Shown here piece after piece: positions 24,621-33,808 of a stretch of DNA of 64,000 bases. The translations under genes and the position numbers were made by a program. Positions within the stretch are counted from its first letter, which is position 1, and the number at the start of each line of letters is the position of its first letter. Under the pieces are notes generated by a model that saw nothing but the letters and a program-made list of their open reading frames with translations, searched no databases and was not told the DNA's origin. The stretch is from assembly GCA_021775875.1 (NCBI GenBank), contig JAJFHA010000020.1, forward strand, positions 89,544 through 153,543. Direction: 5' to 3'. Origin of the DNA: Hyphomicrobiales bacterium. Its GTDB lineage: Bacteria; Pseudomonadota; Alphaproteobacteria; Rhizobiales; NORP267.

Positions 24621-25052
24621 ATGCCCATTCAGATTTCTCAGGCCGATATGCACCATTATGCGAGCGCGATCTGGGCATTGGCACGCTCAGAATGCGCTGA
24701 TGCGCAGGTAGCCTTGGCCTGGCTGATACTCAACCGTATGGAAACAGCCGCCGGTGCGCAGAAATCGGACCAAAATGACAGTAACCGCTATGGCAATGGC
24801 ACGCTGACAGATGCTTGCAACTCTGTCCTTGCCGATGAAGGATTGAGCAGTGAGGGGCGTACGCCGTGCAAAACCGGATTTGGTGACAACGAATATTGCC
24901 GCGCTTTTTCGGTCGCTTGTCGCGTTTGGAACGGTGATCAGGCGGATCCAGCGAAAGGTGCGCTCGATTTTCATCGCCACGATGAGTGTCCGGATTGGGC
25001 GGCTGATCGCGAGCCAAGCGCATTAATTGGCCGTCGTTTTTTCTATCCGTAA
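24621..25052 (+). CDS. SleB-like cell-wall hydrolase
   Basis: A 143-residue protein resembling the Hydrolase_2/SleB family of lytic enzymes: YASAIWALARSE with Glu near 24 in the expected catalytic place, then VALAWLILNRM and a cysteine-containing middle. No signal peptide is visible. It is 102 bp from the lysis cassette and probably the last phage-related gene, giving the block a third predicted peptidoglycan hydrolase together with the tail peptidase and the endolysin. Confidence 0.65.
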   Translation: MPIQISQADMHHYASAIWALARSECADAQVALAWLILNRMETAAGAQKSDQNDSNRYGNGTLTDACNSVLADEGLSSEGRTPCKTGFGDNEYCRAFSVACRVWNGDQADPAKGALDFHRHDECPDWAADREPSALIGRRFFYP

Positions 25053-25092
25053 CAAAAATGTTTCATTCATCTGAAATTCAGTGACTTTGTCG

Positions 25093-25098
25093 TATAAT
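25093..25098 (+). promoter_or_regulatory. Perfect -10 box (TATAAT) upstream of feuN-like gene
   Basis: TATAAT at 25093-25098 with a poor -35 (TCTGAA, 17-bp spacing). The expected transcription start falls close to the ATG codons at 25105/25108, so the mRNA could be nearly leaderless. Confidence 0.4.
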
Positions 25099-25104
25099 AC
25101 TCAG

Positions 25105-25410
25105 ATGATGTATATGAAAAAAGTAGGCCGGACCTTGGCCGCCTTTATAATTGCCGTAGCAATCGCTGTCACAACATTTGGTTCGGCAGCGTCCGCCGCT
25201 TGTCTCGGTTCAGCCGCGGCCCGCAATCTCGTGAATGCGGGAAGCGTGTTGTCACTCGGGTCAATTGCGGCACGCCATAACATCCAGATTTATTCAGCCG
25301 AGTTGTGTTCGCGCGGTAATGGTTATGTTTATGAATTGATGGTCCGTGGTAACGGAGGCAATGTTCGTAAAATCATCATCAATGCCCAATCCGGGCAAAG
25401 AGTTTCGTAG
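25105..25410 (+). CDS. feuN: Small exported protein, FeuN-like
   Basis: A small protein of 101 residues (98 if it starts at ATG 25114) with a clear Sec signal peptide: MKK, hydrophobic core, and cleavage after SAASA. The mature ~70 residues contain two cysteines and a C-terminal region, YELMVRGNGGNVRKIIINA, reminiscent of PepSY-type domains. It lies 30 bp before a FeuP-like regulator. In Sinorhizobium, FeuN is a small periplasmic protein encoded before feuPQ that restrains the kinase. The name here rests on position, size and export signal. Confidence 0.65.
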   Translation: MMYMKKVGRTLAAFIIAVAIAVTTFGSAASAACLGSAAARNLVNAGSVLSLGSIAARHNIQIYSAELCSRGNGYVYELMVRGNGGNVRKIIINAQSGQRVS

Positions 25411-25440
25411 TCCCGGTCATATGAAGGAACAACCAGGTTA

Positions 25441-26112
25441 ATGCGTATACTTGTTGTTGAAGACGATCCCGACTTAAATCGCCAACTTTGCGAAGCACTT
25501 GCCGATGCCGGTTATGCGGTGGACAAGGCATTTGATGGCGAAGAAGGAAATTTTCTTGGCGATACCGAGCCCTATGATGCTGTCATTCTGGATATCGGGT
25601 TACCTAAAATGGATGGTCTGAGTGTCCTTGAACAATGGCGGCGCAATGACCGAAATATGCCGGTTCTGGTATTAACTGCGCGTGACCGCTGGAGTGACAA
25701 GGTCGCAGGTATTGATGCTGGTGCTGATGATTATGTCGCCAAGCCGTTTCACATGGAAGAAGTACTAGCCCGTGTCAGAGCACTTTTGCGCCGGGCGGCC
25801 GGGCACGCTTCAAGTGAAATCGAAGTTGGTGAAATTCGTCTCGATACCAGAACTGCGCGCGTGACACGCAACGGAAGTCAGGTGAAACTCACCTCATTGG
25901 AATTTCGCCTTCTTTCTTATCTCATGCATCACAATGGTCGACTGGTGCCGCGCATGGAATTGATTGAGCATCTCTACGAACAGGATTTTGATCGGGATTC
26001 AAATACCGTCGAAGTATTTATCGGCAGGCTCCGTAAAAAATTGGGAGCGGGATTCATCGAGACTGTAAGGGGTCTCGGTTATCAAGTCGGTGGCGGCGCC
26101 GATGAGGGTTAG
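25441..26112 (+). CDS. feuP: OmpR-family response regulator, FeuP-like
   Basis: A 223-residue regulator: receiver domain (1-115) with acidic residues at 8-9, phospho-acceptor D51 in ILDIGLPKMDG and K101 in AKPF, then a winged-helix DNA-binding domain (about 125-218, LTSLEFRLLSYL). It overlaps the kinase gene by 11 bp, so both are co-translated. FeuPQ systems in rhizobia control envelope and osmotic adaptation genes; targets here are unknown. Confidence 0.88.
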   Translation: MRILVVEDDPDLNRQLCEALADAGYAVDKAFDGEEGNFLGDTEPYDAVILDIGLPKMDGLSVLEQWRRNDRNMPVLVLTARDRWSDKVAGIDAGADDYVAKPFHMEEVLARVRALLRRAAGHASSEIEVGEIRLDTRTARVTRNGSQVKLTSLEFRLLSYLMHHNGRLVPRMELIEHLYEQDFDRDSNTVEVFIGRLRKKLGAGFIETVRGLGYQVGGGADEG

Positions 26113-27469
26113 GTCCCTCGCATTTCGGCTTTTTCTTGCGGCCTCAGGCTGGAGCATCGTGCTGTTGCTTCTTGGCGGATTGGTTCTTTCAAATTTGTAT
26201 CGTGATAAAGTTCAATCGAGTTTTGAGAAGAGCCTTGAGCTTTACCTGGAGAACCTGATTGCAAAGGTGAACTGGCAGGATGATGGTACAATTCTCGGAG
26301 TGGGGGCAATTACGGACCCGCGCTTTGATACCATCCTTTCGGGCTGGTACTGGCAGATCAGACAATTGGGAGCAGATGAAGACGTTATCTTTGCATCCCG
26401 GTCGTTATCCATGGATACGCTGGTAAACCCTGTCCAAAAAAATGATCCCAACGTCTCTGGGACGGTGGTTCATTTCGGCCCCAGAGGCGAGAACTTGCGG
26501 TCTGTCTGGCAGCTCGCCGGCCTTGCAGACAGTCCAAATCGTTATCTCTTCATGGTAGCTGGGAATCTCGAAGATATTGATTTGGAAACGCGCGATTTTC
26601 GACGAAGCGTGATCTCGGCACTTGCCATTCTCGGCTTCGCACTCATGATCACTGCTTATTTTCAAATCCGGTATGGGTTGAAACCGTTGCGGTCTATAGG
26701 AGATCGGATTTCTGCAATTCGCGCTGGGCGGGCGACCAAGTTGGAAGGAGATTTCCCAACTGAAATTCAACCCCTCGCGATGGAATTGAACGAATTGGTG
26801 ACTTCCAATACCGCAATTATAGAACGCGCCCGCACCCATGTAGGAAATTTGGCACATTCGTTGAAGACACCGCTCAGCGTTATTTCCAATGAAGCCCGGC
26901 AACTGGATAGTCCGGTGGGCAAAAAAATTCTGAAACAGTCTGAAATGATGCTGATACAGATTACCCATCATCTTGACCGTGCCAGAGTTGCGGGCCAGGC
27001 CAACGTGATAGGCGCTATCACGGAGGTATCATCAGTTGCCCAGGCCATCAAACGCACCATGGAACGGCTCAATACCGGCAGAGAAATTGCGATTACGATG
27101 TCCTGTCCGGAAGATGCACAATTTGCAGGTGAAAGGCAGGATTTAGAGGAAATCCTTGGAAACCTATTCGAAAATGCCTGTAAATGGGGCGAGACAAGGG
27201 TCGAGGTCACCATCGAAAAAATCACAATGCAGGACGTCAACAGCCCTGGATATCTCCAGATTGTCGTTGATGACGATGGTCCAGGCGTTAGCCCGGGCGA
27301 GCGGGAAAGAATGATGCGCCGGGGAGCCCGTTCGGATGAAACCAAACCGGGTTCCGGTCTTGGTCTTTCCATTGTTGCCGAACTGGTTGATCTCTATCAG
27401 GGAAAACTCGTGCTGGCGAACGCGCCGATGGGCGGACTAAGGGTTGAACTGAAGCTCCCCGCAGTCTGA
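26102..27469 (+). CDS. feuQ: Sensor histidine kinase, FeuQ-like
   Basis: A 455-residue membrane kinase with TM helices at about 12-32 and 170-188 enclosing a periplasmic sensor domain, a HAMP-like linker, a phosphorylatable His at about 252 (LAHSLKTPLSV), and an HATPase domain with an N-box (NLFENACKWG), DDDGPGV and GSGLGLSIV. The resemblance to PhoQ/FeuQ kinases (AHSLKTPL) supports the name. ATG 26102 is chosen over an upstream GTG. Confidence 0.85.
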   Translation: MRVRSLAFRLFLAASGWSIVLLLLGGLVLSNLYRDKVQSSFEKSLELYLENLIAKVNWQDDGTILGVGAITDPRFDTILSGWYWQIRQLGADEDVIFASRSLSMDTLVNPVQKNDPNVSGTVVHFGPRGENLRSVWQLAGLADSPNRYLFMVAGNLEDIDLETRDFRRSVISALAILGFALMITAYFQIRYGLKPLRSIGDRISAIRAGRATKLEGDFPTEIQPLAMELNELVTSNTAIIERARTHVGNLAHSLKTPLSVISNEARQLDSPVGKKILKQSEMMLIQITHHLDRARVAGQANVIGAITEVSSVAQAIKRTMERLNTGREIAITMSCPEDAQFAGERQDLEEILGNLFENACKWGETRVEVTIEKITMQDVNSPGYLQIVVDDDGPGVSPGERERMMRRGARSDETKPGSGLGLSIVAELVDLYQGKLVLANAPMGGLRVELKLPAV

Positions 27470-27592
27470 GAATCACCCTAGTTTAAAAGTTTACTAATGG
27501 TAACTGGATCAAGACAATCTTAATGTATCTTTGGGAGTCTGGGGTTCGGACGACTGTAATTGTTTTTTTGTTTTAAATGGTGCTGATTCCAG

Positions 27593-29011
27593 ATGGCTAA
27601 TTCAACATCCGTTGCTGAACGGCTTGAAGAATTTATGATCACCCTGACCCCTAAAGAAGTTGCGATGCTTGTGGGGGCTGCAGAGAAGTCGCGCCTTAAA
27701 TCTGAGAGCGACCCTATTTCAGAGATGATTTTACAGGCTGCGGCCAAACATTCCCGAAAATATGGCAATGAAATCCCTCGAAATACCGAGCCAGATCGTT
27801 TGCTGTTTTTGCCCATTGAAACATATCTTATTGATCGGGCGGTGGGGCCAAAACAGAGTGCTCGCATCGAACGTGCCTCGCTGCCAGTCATATGGACTTG
27901 GCTCTCCAGGGATCTCATCCCGGATGAAATAGCGAAGGCTGACCCTGTTATTCGTGAACATATTCTGGCTGGTCGAAGCGCTGGTGTCGAGAAACTTATA
28001 ATTGAATTACGCGGTGCGGCGGTGACCGCTATCACAAATGTTTTCGATAGGTTTCAGGAGCACCCGGACGAAAGGTTGCGAATTGCCAGCCAATTGGGGG
28101 GTGAACAGGCGCTTGAAGATGCCCACGATATAGCGATTGCATTTGGGCATTTTGATGAATTGTCAAAAATTGGCTCAGCCCTGCCGCAACATATAGCAGC
28201 ACTGGAAAACGATCTCCTGGTGACGACCTCCAGAATTCTTGGTGAAATATGTAACCGTACACCGCAATTGCGGTCTTTCGGACTTGCTCTGGTGATGGCG
28301 AGATTGGAGCACCCCTCAGAGATCGTTAGAATTGCCAAAGCTGCGGTGCATTCAGATACATCAATCAAACTCGAATCCCATGCCTACCGGGTCGCCATAG
28401 AATTGGTTCTCTATGAGGCCAACAACATGGCGCGGCAGGCCAAGGACGCCTTGGGTTCGATGAAGGACATAAAACAGATTTGCGCATATCTGCGCGATTA
28501 TTATTCCCTCGCGCATGGCTTGAATGCGGAGATCGAAATATCTTCAACCAGTGTCTGGGCGAAGAAGATCAGCGAAATGCGAGCCGGGCTATCTGACCGT
28601 ATTTCTTCGATGATTGGCGATACCCCGCGCCAGATCAAGGCAATCCTCAGCTATGACGAAAAGAGCCGTGCAGAAGTGCCGGAACACGAAATCGTAGCCG
28701 TAGAAAATCTGCTGAGACTCATGAACCAGTGTCGACGGGTTTCAGGAGAACTGGCTATTAACGAAACGCTTTCGCGGGTACGTCGAGATTCAGAGCAATA
28801 TCTGAATATGATGGGGGATGCGCTTGTCGAACGTATCCGACGGTCAAATTCGGCATCTCGCCTTCCGCTAACGTCCCGTCTGGATATTGCTGAACGCCTG
28901 ACCCGGATCGCACTTGGCAAAGAGGTTGCGGAACTTTTATCCCGCAGCGGGTCCCTGGCGATACAATCAGTTGAACCGGAAAATGCGGCGCCGACTGAGC
29001 AGTCCGCCTGA
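27593..29011 (+). CDS. Hypothetical alpha-helical protein
   Basis: A 472-residue, almost entirely helical, soluble protein with many Glu, Arg, Ala and Leu residues, reminiscent of HEAT-like or DUF2336-type alphaproteobacterial proteins, though I could not find that family's pattern with confidence. No signal peptide, membrane helix or catalytic motif is evident. It stands alone 123 bp after the kinase gene and converges on the GlxA-type regulator gene. Confidence 0.7.
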   Translation: MANSTSVAERLEEFMITLTPKEVAMLVGAAEKSRLKSESDPISEMILQAAAKHSRKYGNEIPRNTEPDRLLFLPIETYLIDRAVGPKQSARIERASLPVIWTWLSRDLIPDEIAKADPVIREHILAGRSAGVEKLIIELRGAAVTAITNVFDRFQEHPDERLRIASQLGGEQALEDAHDIAIAFGHFDELSKIGSALPQHIAALENDLLVTTSRILGEICNRTPQLRSFGLALVMARLEHPSEIVRIAKAAVHSDTSIKLESHAYRVAIELVLYEANNMARQAKDALGSMKDIKQICAYLRDYYSLAHGLNAEIEISSTSVWAKKISEMRAGLSDRISSMIGDTPRQIKAILSYDEKSRAEVPEHEIVAVENLLRLMNQCRRVSGELAINETLSRVRRDSEQYLNMMGDALVERIRRSNSASRLPLTSRLDIAERLTRIALGKEVAELLSRSGSLAIQSVEPENAAPTEQSA

Positions 29012-29031
29012 TCTATCCTGCTCAACGATTT

Positions 29032-30021
29032 TCAAATCTCTAGCGGTGTTGCCGTCTCGGTGGAAATTTCACTTGCATTCGAAGACGAAGTTCCTCGTTC
29101 CCGGTAGGGGGTCTTGCCATAAAATGCGCGGTAGCATTTGGAAAAATGCGATGGCGAAGAAAACCCGCAGCTTAGCGCTACATTGATGACCGACATATCT
29201 GTCTGCAACAACAATAGGCGCGATTTCTGCAATCTTAATTCCAGGTAATATCGCTTTGGCGTCCTTTGCAAATATCGTTTGAATAGGCGTTCAATCTGTC
29301 GCGGCGAAAGGCCTACGCGCTTAGCCAATTCAGTCGGTCTGACCGGGTCTTCGATATTTGTTTCCATTTCTTGAATGATCTGGTTGAGTTTTGGATGCCT
29401 GGTTCCAATACGCGCCGGCAGCGACCGGCGTTGATGTTCACTATGATGGCGGATCGGGGCATGGATGATCAAGTCTGCAACGGAGGCCGCAACCTCTTCA
29501 CCTTGTTGTGCCGTGATAATTGCCAGCATCATATCCAGCGCGGCGGTGCCGCCGGCGCAAGTGCTCCTGTCTCGGTCAATTTCGTAGAGATTGCCAGATA
29601 CTTCAATCTCCGGAAAATTTTCAGAGAATGAAGGGAGGTTCTCCCAATGAATGGTGCAGCGATACCCATTGAGCAATCCGGCCACGGCCAGTACATGGCA
29701 TCCGGTGCAAACTGACCCGATATTGTCACCAAGGCGGCTTCTGCGGCGAAGCCAGTTCAATACAGGTTTGCTATTGTGATCCTGTATATTTTCCCCGCCA
29801 CATACAATGATAGAGCTTTTGGCAGGCAGGTCTTCAGCCTTCAGAGAGGCATGCAATTCAGTACCGTTTGAAGCCGTTACCGGATTGCCATCCATCGATA
29901 TAGTGTGCCAACGATAAATTTCTTCGCCTACGGTTCTATTGGCAAGTCGCAACGGTTCGATGGCCGCCGTTACAGGCAACATCGAGAATTCTGGCATCAG
30001 AAGAAGTCCAAATGTCTCCAA
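29032..30021 (-). CDS. GlxA-type AraC-family transcriptional regulator
   Basis: A 329-residue regulator with an N-terminal DJ-1/PfpI-like domain (about 5-185; SSIIVCGGENI and GSVCTGCHVLAVAGLL) and a C-terminal AraC helix-turn-helix pair (about 215-310; LAKRVGLSPRQIERLFKR, FSSPSHFSKCYRAFYG). Relatives such as GbdR and SouR sense methylated glycines and choline derivatives. Lying 114 bp downstream of soxBDAG on the same strand, it probably controls sarcosine use. Effector specificity is inferred from context only. Confidence 0.85.
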   Translation of the reverse strand: METFGLLLMPEFSMLPVTAAIEPLRLANRTVGEEIYRWHTISMDGNPVTASNGTELHASLKAEDLPAKSSIIVCGGENIQDHNSKPVLNWLRRRSRLGDNIGSVCTGCHVLAVAGLLNGYRCTIHWENLPSFSENFPEIEVSGNLYEIDRDRSTCAGGTAALDMMLAIITAQQGEEVAASVADLIIHAPIRHHSEHQRRSLPARIGTRHPKLNQIIQEMETNIEDPVRPTELAKRVGLSPRQIERLFKRYLQRTPKRYYLELRLQKSRLLLLQTDMSVINVALSCGFSSPSHFSKCYRAFYGKTPYRERGTSSSNASEISTETATPLEI

Positions 30022-30135
30022 AACCCAATCCCCACAATTGGAAGTTTATTGTTGTCTAAAAGACTATTCCGACATTCGCTCTGCGACAATAGGTTAGCTG
30101 CTGGAAGCCAGTTGGCTTTTTCTTTGGTAAAATAA

Positions 30136-30756
30136 TCAGACCCCAGGAGGTAACTGGCTCCCATAGAGTTGGAGAGAGGCGGAAGCGCGCCCCGCAATTG
30201 TCAGCCATTGCCAGATATATGTGGCATAGGACCTAAATACATAAATATCGAAGCTGAGTGGCGCATCACTGACAAAGTGAAGAGCGACAGGTATTTCAGC
30301 GATCTGGGTCCGCCGCACATATCCTGGAGCCAGGTCATTGGCCAACAGGTCCAGATTGCAGCCTTTCATCAGAAGCTCGCGTGTCTGGTCTCCTGAAATG
30401 CGGATTACGCATCTGGCATCACTGACATTCGTGACCATAGAATGGGTGCGTCCAAGGGATGTTTCCAGTTTGGTTGCAAGGTCATGAGCACGTGCGCGGG
30501 CGCATGTTACAAGCCATTGATCCACCGACCACCATAGGGCAGTGCGACCACGCCCTGAAACACTGGTTCTCGGCAAATGCGGCAACGAAAAACCCAATTC
30601 CATTGTCGCGGCAGTCAGGGCTTTGCGCCCCTGCGGCAAAATCCTCACGTCCAGCATTCCAAGATTTTGTATCTCGGCAATGTCGACCCCGGAGCCGGAT
30701 GGTGACGCGACAATATTGCTGCCTGTCAGGGCACTATGGAAATTGAGATCAGCCAT
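30136..30756 (-). CDS. soxG: Sarcosine oxidase gamma subunit
   Basis: A 206-residue subunit of heterotetrameric sarcosine oxidase, structurally related to GcvT-like folate-binding proteins. It starts at MADLNFHSAL (ATG 30756), overlapping the soxA stop by 8 bp; an earlier in-frame start would run far into soxA. Typical elements are LWWSVDQWLV and ISGDQTRELLMKGCNLDL. It is the last gene of the soxBDAG unit. Confidence 0.88.
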   Translation of the reverse strand: MADLNFHSALTGSNIVASPSGSGVDIAEIQNLGMLDVRILPQGRKALTAATMELGFSLPHLPRTSVSGRGRTALWWSVDQWLVTCARARAHDLATKLETSLGRTHSMVTNVSDARCVIRISGDQTRELLMKGCNLDLLANDLAPGYVRRTQIAEIPVALHFVSDAPLSFDIYVFRSYATYIWQWLTIAGRASASLQLYGSQLPPGV

Positions 30757-33700
30757 TTTGCCGTATCCCTTCCTTGTCATAGAAAACGGGTTCGACAAGT
30801 GTCGCCGAAACAACCTTCCCTTCAATCGGGAAATACATGGTATCGCCGATACGGGCTTCGCCGTTTTTAATTAGCGCCAGCGCAATTGATCGATTTAGCG
30901 TCGGGCTCCAATAGCTAGAAGAAATATGCCCCTGCATGGTCGGTGGTGGTTGGACCTGATCCGTATCAATGGCTTGACACCCGATGGGCAAAACTTCCGC
31001 CGGGTCGTGGGTAAAAACGCCCACGAGTTGCTTGCGGTGGGGCCCCGGAACCATGAAAGAACGTTCCAAAGATCGCTTGCCGACAAAATCAGGTTTCTTC
31101 TTGGATACGGCCCAGCTCAATCCCAGATCAAGTGGTGTGACAGTACCATCGGTTTCGTCGCCAATGGCTATAAAGCCCTTTTCCGCACGCAACACATGAA
31201 GGGCTTCGGTGCCATACGGCGCAATGCCAAAATCATCACCCGCCGCCAAAATTGCTTCCCAAAGCGCCAAGCCATTATTGGCCGGTGTCGCGATCTCAAA
31301 ACTCAATTCGCCAGAATAGCTGATCCGATAAACGCGGGCGTCGGCACCAAGCAATTTCCCGAATTGTGCGGTGAGTGATGGGAACGCGTCAGCGCCCCAT
31401 TTGATCGTCCCTCGCAATTTTTTCAAAACATCGCGGGCATGTGGACCACCAACGGCAAACTGCGCCCATTGTTCGGTTACCGGAGTCACAAATACTTTGA
31501 GGTCCGGCCATTCGGTTTGCAGCCAAAGCTCAAGCCACGCGGCGGTCCGGTCTGAATTACCGCTCGTTGTGTGGATCAGAAACCGGTCTTTTTCCATCCG
31601 CACAACAACGCCGTCATCAAACAGAAAGCCCTGATCGTCCATCATCAGCCCATACCGGCAACGGCCGCGTTTCAGCGAGCTGATGATGTTGGAATAAACC
31701 CGGTCCAGAAATTCTCCGGCATCAGGCCCTTTGACCTCAATTTTTCCAAGGGTCGAAAGATCGATGATCCCGACCTTTTCCCGTACTGCCAAAACCTCAC
31801 GGTTGATCGCGTCTTCGCGGCTCTCGCCGACAGCCGGGTAACAGAATGGTCGTTGCCATTGCCCGACGGGTTCATAATCCGCGCTATTGTCAGCTTGCCA
31901 TGAAGAGACAGGTGATTGGCGTACCGGTTGGAACAATTCCTTTGCCTGAAGGCCTGCAATCGCCCCGAACGATACCGGCGTATAGGGTGGGCGAAAAGTG
32001 GTCGTGCCAACTTCCGGAATGGTTTTGCCAAGGGCTTCCGAAAGCAATCCAAGCGCATTGATGTTGCTGGTTTTGCCTTGATCGGTCGCCATGCCAAGGG
32101 TCGTGTAACGTTTGACATGTTCGACCGAGCGATAGCCCTCGCGCACCGCAAGTTCCAGATCGGCAGCGGTGACATCATTCTGGAAATCCACAAAATGCTT
32201 GCGGCCTTGATGTCCAGATTTCTGGCCGGCAACGAGCCAGATAGATTCCCATGGGTCTTCCTGAACGCCGACCGCTCCCGGAATTTTTGAAACGGGACGA
32301 TGAACCCGCGCTTTGCCCAAAACACGGCGCGCGACGCAGTCTCCTGCTTCGTCGGCCTCAACGATAATTTCCGCCAGACCAAATGTACCGTTGGCAGCGC
32401 CTACCACAGTTAGATGATCTTGCGCCGGACCTGGAAGGAAAATCTGGCGCTCGGCATCAAATGTCGGCTTCCCGCCCACATGGCAATAAAGATGTATGGC
32501 GGGGTTCCACCCACCGGATATTGCGACGAAATCGCAAGGGACAAGTTCACCATCGCCTGCCCGTCCGCTTTGTTGCAGCCCGCCAACCATCACACCCTTG
32601 ATCTGCTTGCCGCGCTGTTCTGTCAGCACATCATGGACCGCGCTACCGAACATCAATGGCATGCCGTTTGCTTTGGCCATGTTGACAGGATATCCGCTTG
32701 GATTTGCCCGCACATCAATAATGCGAGCGATGGAAACCCCGGCTTCCTGCAATTCAAGGGCGGTCAAATAGGCGTCGTCGTTATTCGTGAACAGAACGCC
32801 GCGCTCTCCGGGCGCGACACCATAGCGTCGCAAATTGGTGCGAATGGCGGCGGCCATCATAACGCCGGGCCGGTCATTATTGGCAAATGTAAGGGGGCGT
32901 TCGATGGCACCGGATGCCAGAATTATTTCCTTGGCTCGCAGCCGCCAAAGTCTGTGGCGTGGTGCGCCTGCCTCAACCATCGCCGGATCATGATCACCGA
33001 CCCGCTCCAGCATTAGAACAAAATTATGGTCGTAATGCCCGGCAACAGTCGTGCGCGGCAATAGCTGAACATTTTCAGCCTTTGCCAAAGAAGCAACTTC
33101 GCCGCCGATCCAGTCTAGTTGATCCTTATCCTCTATAGTGCCGCCCATACTATCTGCAAGGCCGCCAAAATGAGCGGTCTCGTCGGCCAATATTACCCGC
33201 GCCCCGGTTGCAGCAGCGGCTCTGGCCGCGGCAATACCTGCTGCCCCGCTTCCCACCACAAGGACATCACATACCGCGTTGAAATGTTCGTATCTGTCGG
33301 AATCGGCTTCATACGGTGCCGGTCCAAGACCTGCTGACCGACGGATAAAATTCTCGTACAGCATCCAGCCCGAACGACCAGGGCCCTTGAAGGTTTTGTA
33401 ATAGAAGCCCGATGGTAAAAACCGGCTTAGAGAATTATTGACCGCGCCTATATCAAACGAGAGACTCGGCCAGCGATTTTGGCTTCGCGCCGTCAGGCCT
33501 TCAAACAATTCAATCTGAGTGCAACGAACATTCGGCTCCATTTTGTTGCCAGCGCCAAGTGTTACAAGTCCGTTCGGTTCTTCGCTGCCAAGACCCAGAA
33601 TGCCTCTGGGACGATGATATTTGAAACTTCGGCCAACCACCCGCACGCCATTCGCAGATAACGCGGACCCGAGGGTGTCACCTTCAAGCCCGGTATAATG

Positions 33701-33808
33701 CTTGCCGTCGAAGGTGAATGAAACTTTAGAAGAGGGGTCGACCCATCGCCCAATGCGGGCGCGTTCGTCGAGACCAGCGCCAAGAGGAAGCCTGAATGGT
33801 TTGGTCAT
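30749..33808 (-). CDS. soxA: Sarcosine oxidase alpha subunit
   Basis: A 1019-residue subunit. The N-terminal domain (about 25-110) is of the 2Fe-2S-fold type; a dinucleotide-binding domain follows with GSGAAG at about 186-191; a GcvT-like tetrahydrofolate domain fills the C-terminal ~400 residues. The complex oxidises sarcosine to glycine with formation of methylene-tetrahydrofolate and H2O2 in the cytoplasm. Length and order match the family. It overlaps soxD by 4 bp and soxG by 8 bp. Confidence 0.95.
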   Translation of the reverse strand: MTKPFRLPLGAGLDERARIGRWVDPSSKVSFTFDGKHYTGLEGDTLGSALSANGVRVVGRSFKYHRPRGILGLGSEEPNGLVTLGAGNKMEPNVRCTQIELFEGLTARSQNRWPSLSFDIGAVNNSLSRFLPSGFYYKTFKGPGRSGWMLYENFIRRSAGLGPAPYEADSDRYEHFNAVCDVLVVGSGAAGIAAARAAAATGARVILADETAHFGGLADSMGGTIEDKDQLDWIGGEVASLAKAENVQLLPRTTVAGHYDHNFVLMLERVGDHDPAMVEAGAPRHRLWRLRAKEIILASGAIERPLTFANNDRPGVMMAAAIRTNLRRYGVAPGERGVLFTNNDDAYLTALELQEAGVSIARIIDVRANPSGYPVNMAKANGMPLMFGSAVHDVLTEQRGKQIKGVMVGGLQQSGRAGDGELVPCDFVAISGGWNPAIHLYCHVGGKPTFDAERQIFLPGPAQDHLTVVGAANGTFGLAEIIVEADEAGDCVARRVLGKARVHRPVSKIPGAVGVQEDPWESIWLVAGQKSGHQGRKHFVDFQNDVTAADLELAVREGYRSVEHVKRYTTLGMATDQGKTSNINALGLLSEALGKTIPEVGTTTFRPPYTPVSFGAIAGLQAKELFQPVRQSPVSSWQADNSADYEPVGQWQRPFCYPAVGESREDAINREVLAVREKVGIIDLSTLGKIEVKGPDAGEFLDRVYSNIISSLKRGRCRYGLMMDDQGFLFDDGVVVRMEKDRFLIHTTSGNSDRTAAWLELWLQTEWPDLKVFVTPVTEQWAQFAVGGPHARDVLKKLRGTIKWGADAFPSLTAQFGKLLGADARVYRISYSGELSFEIATPANNGLALWEAILAAGDDFGIAPYGTEALHVLRAEKGFIAIGDETDGTVTPLDLGLSWAVSKKKPDFVGKRSLERSFMVPGPHRKQLVGVFTHDPAEVLPIGCQAIDTDQVQPPPTMQGHISSSYWSPTLNRSIALALIKNGEARIGDTMYFPIEGKVVSATLVEPVFYDKEGIRQNG

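Noticed and set aside
4522-25104. Prophage attachment sites or tRNA integration target at the edges of the phage-like block
   Set aside because: No direct repeat, tRNA gene or integrase could be seen at either boundary.
27593-29011. DUF2336 assignment for the 472-residue helical protein
   Set aside because: Overall helical character is similar, but I could not match the family's conserved pattern, so it is left as hypothetical.
30105-30125. Terminator-like hairpin (AAGCC-AGTT-GGCTT plus T-run) on the plus strand between soxG and the GlxA-type gene
   Set aside because: No plus-strand gene ends there, and on the minus strand, where the genes run, the hairpin has no T-tract.
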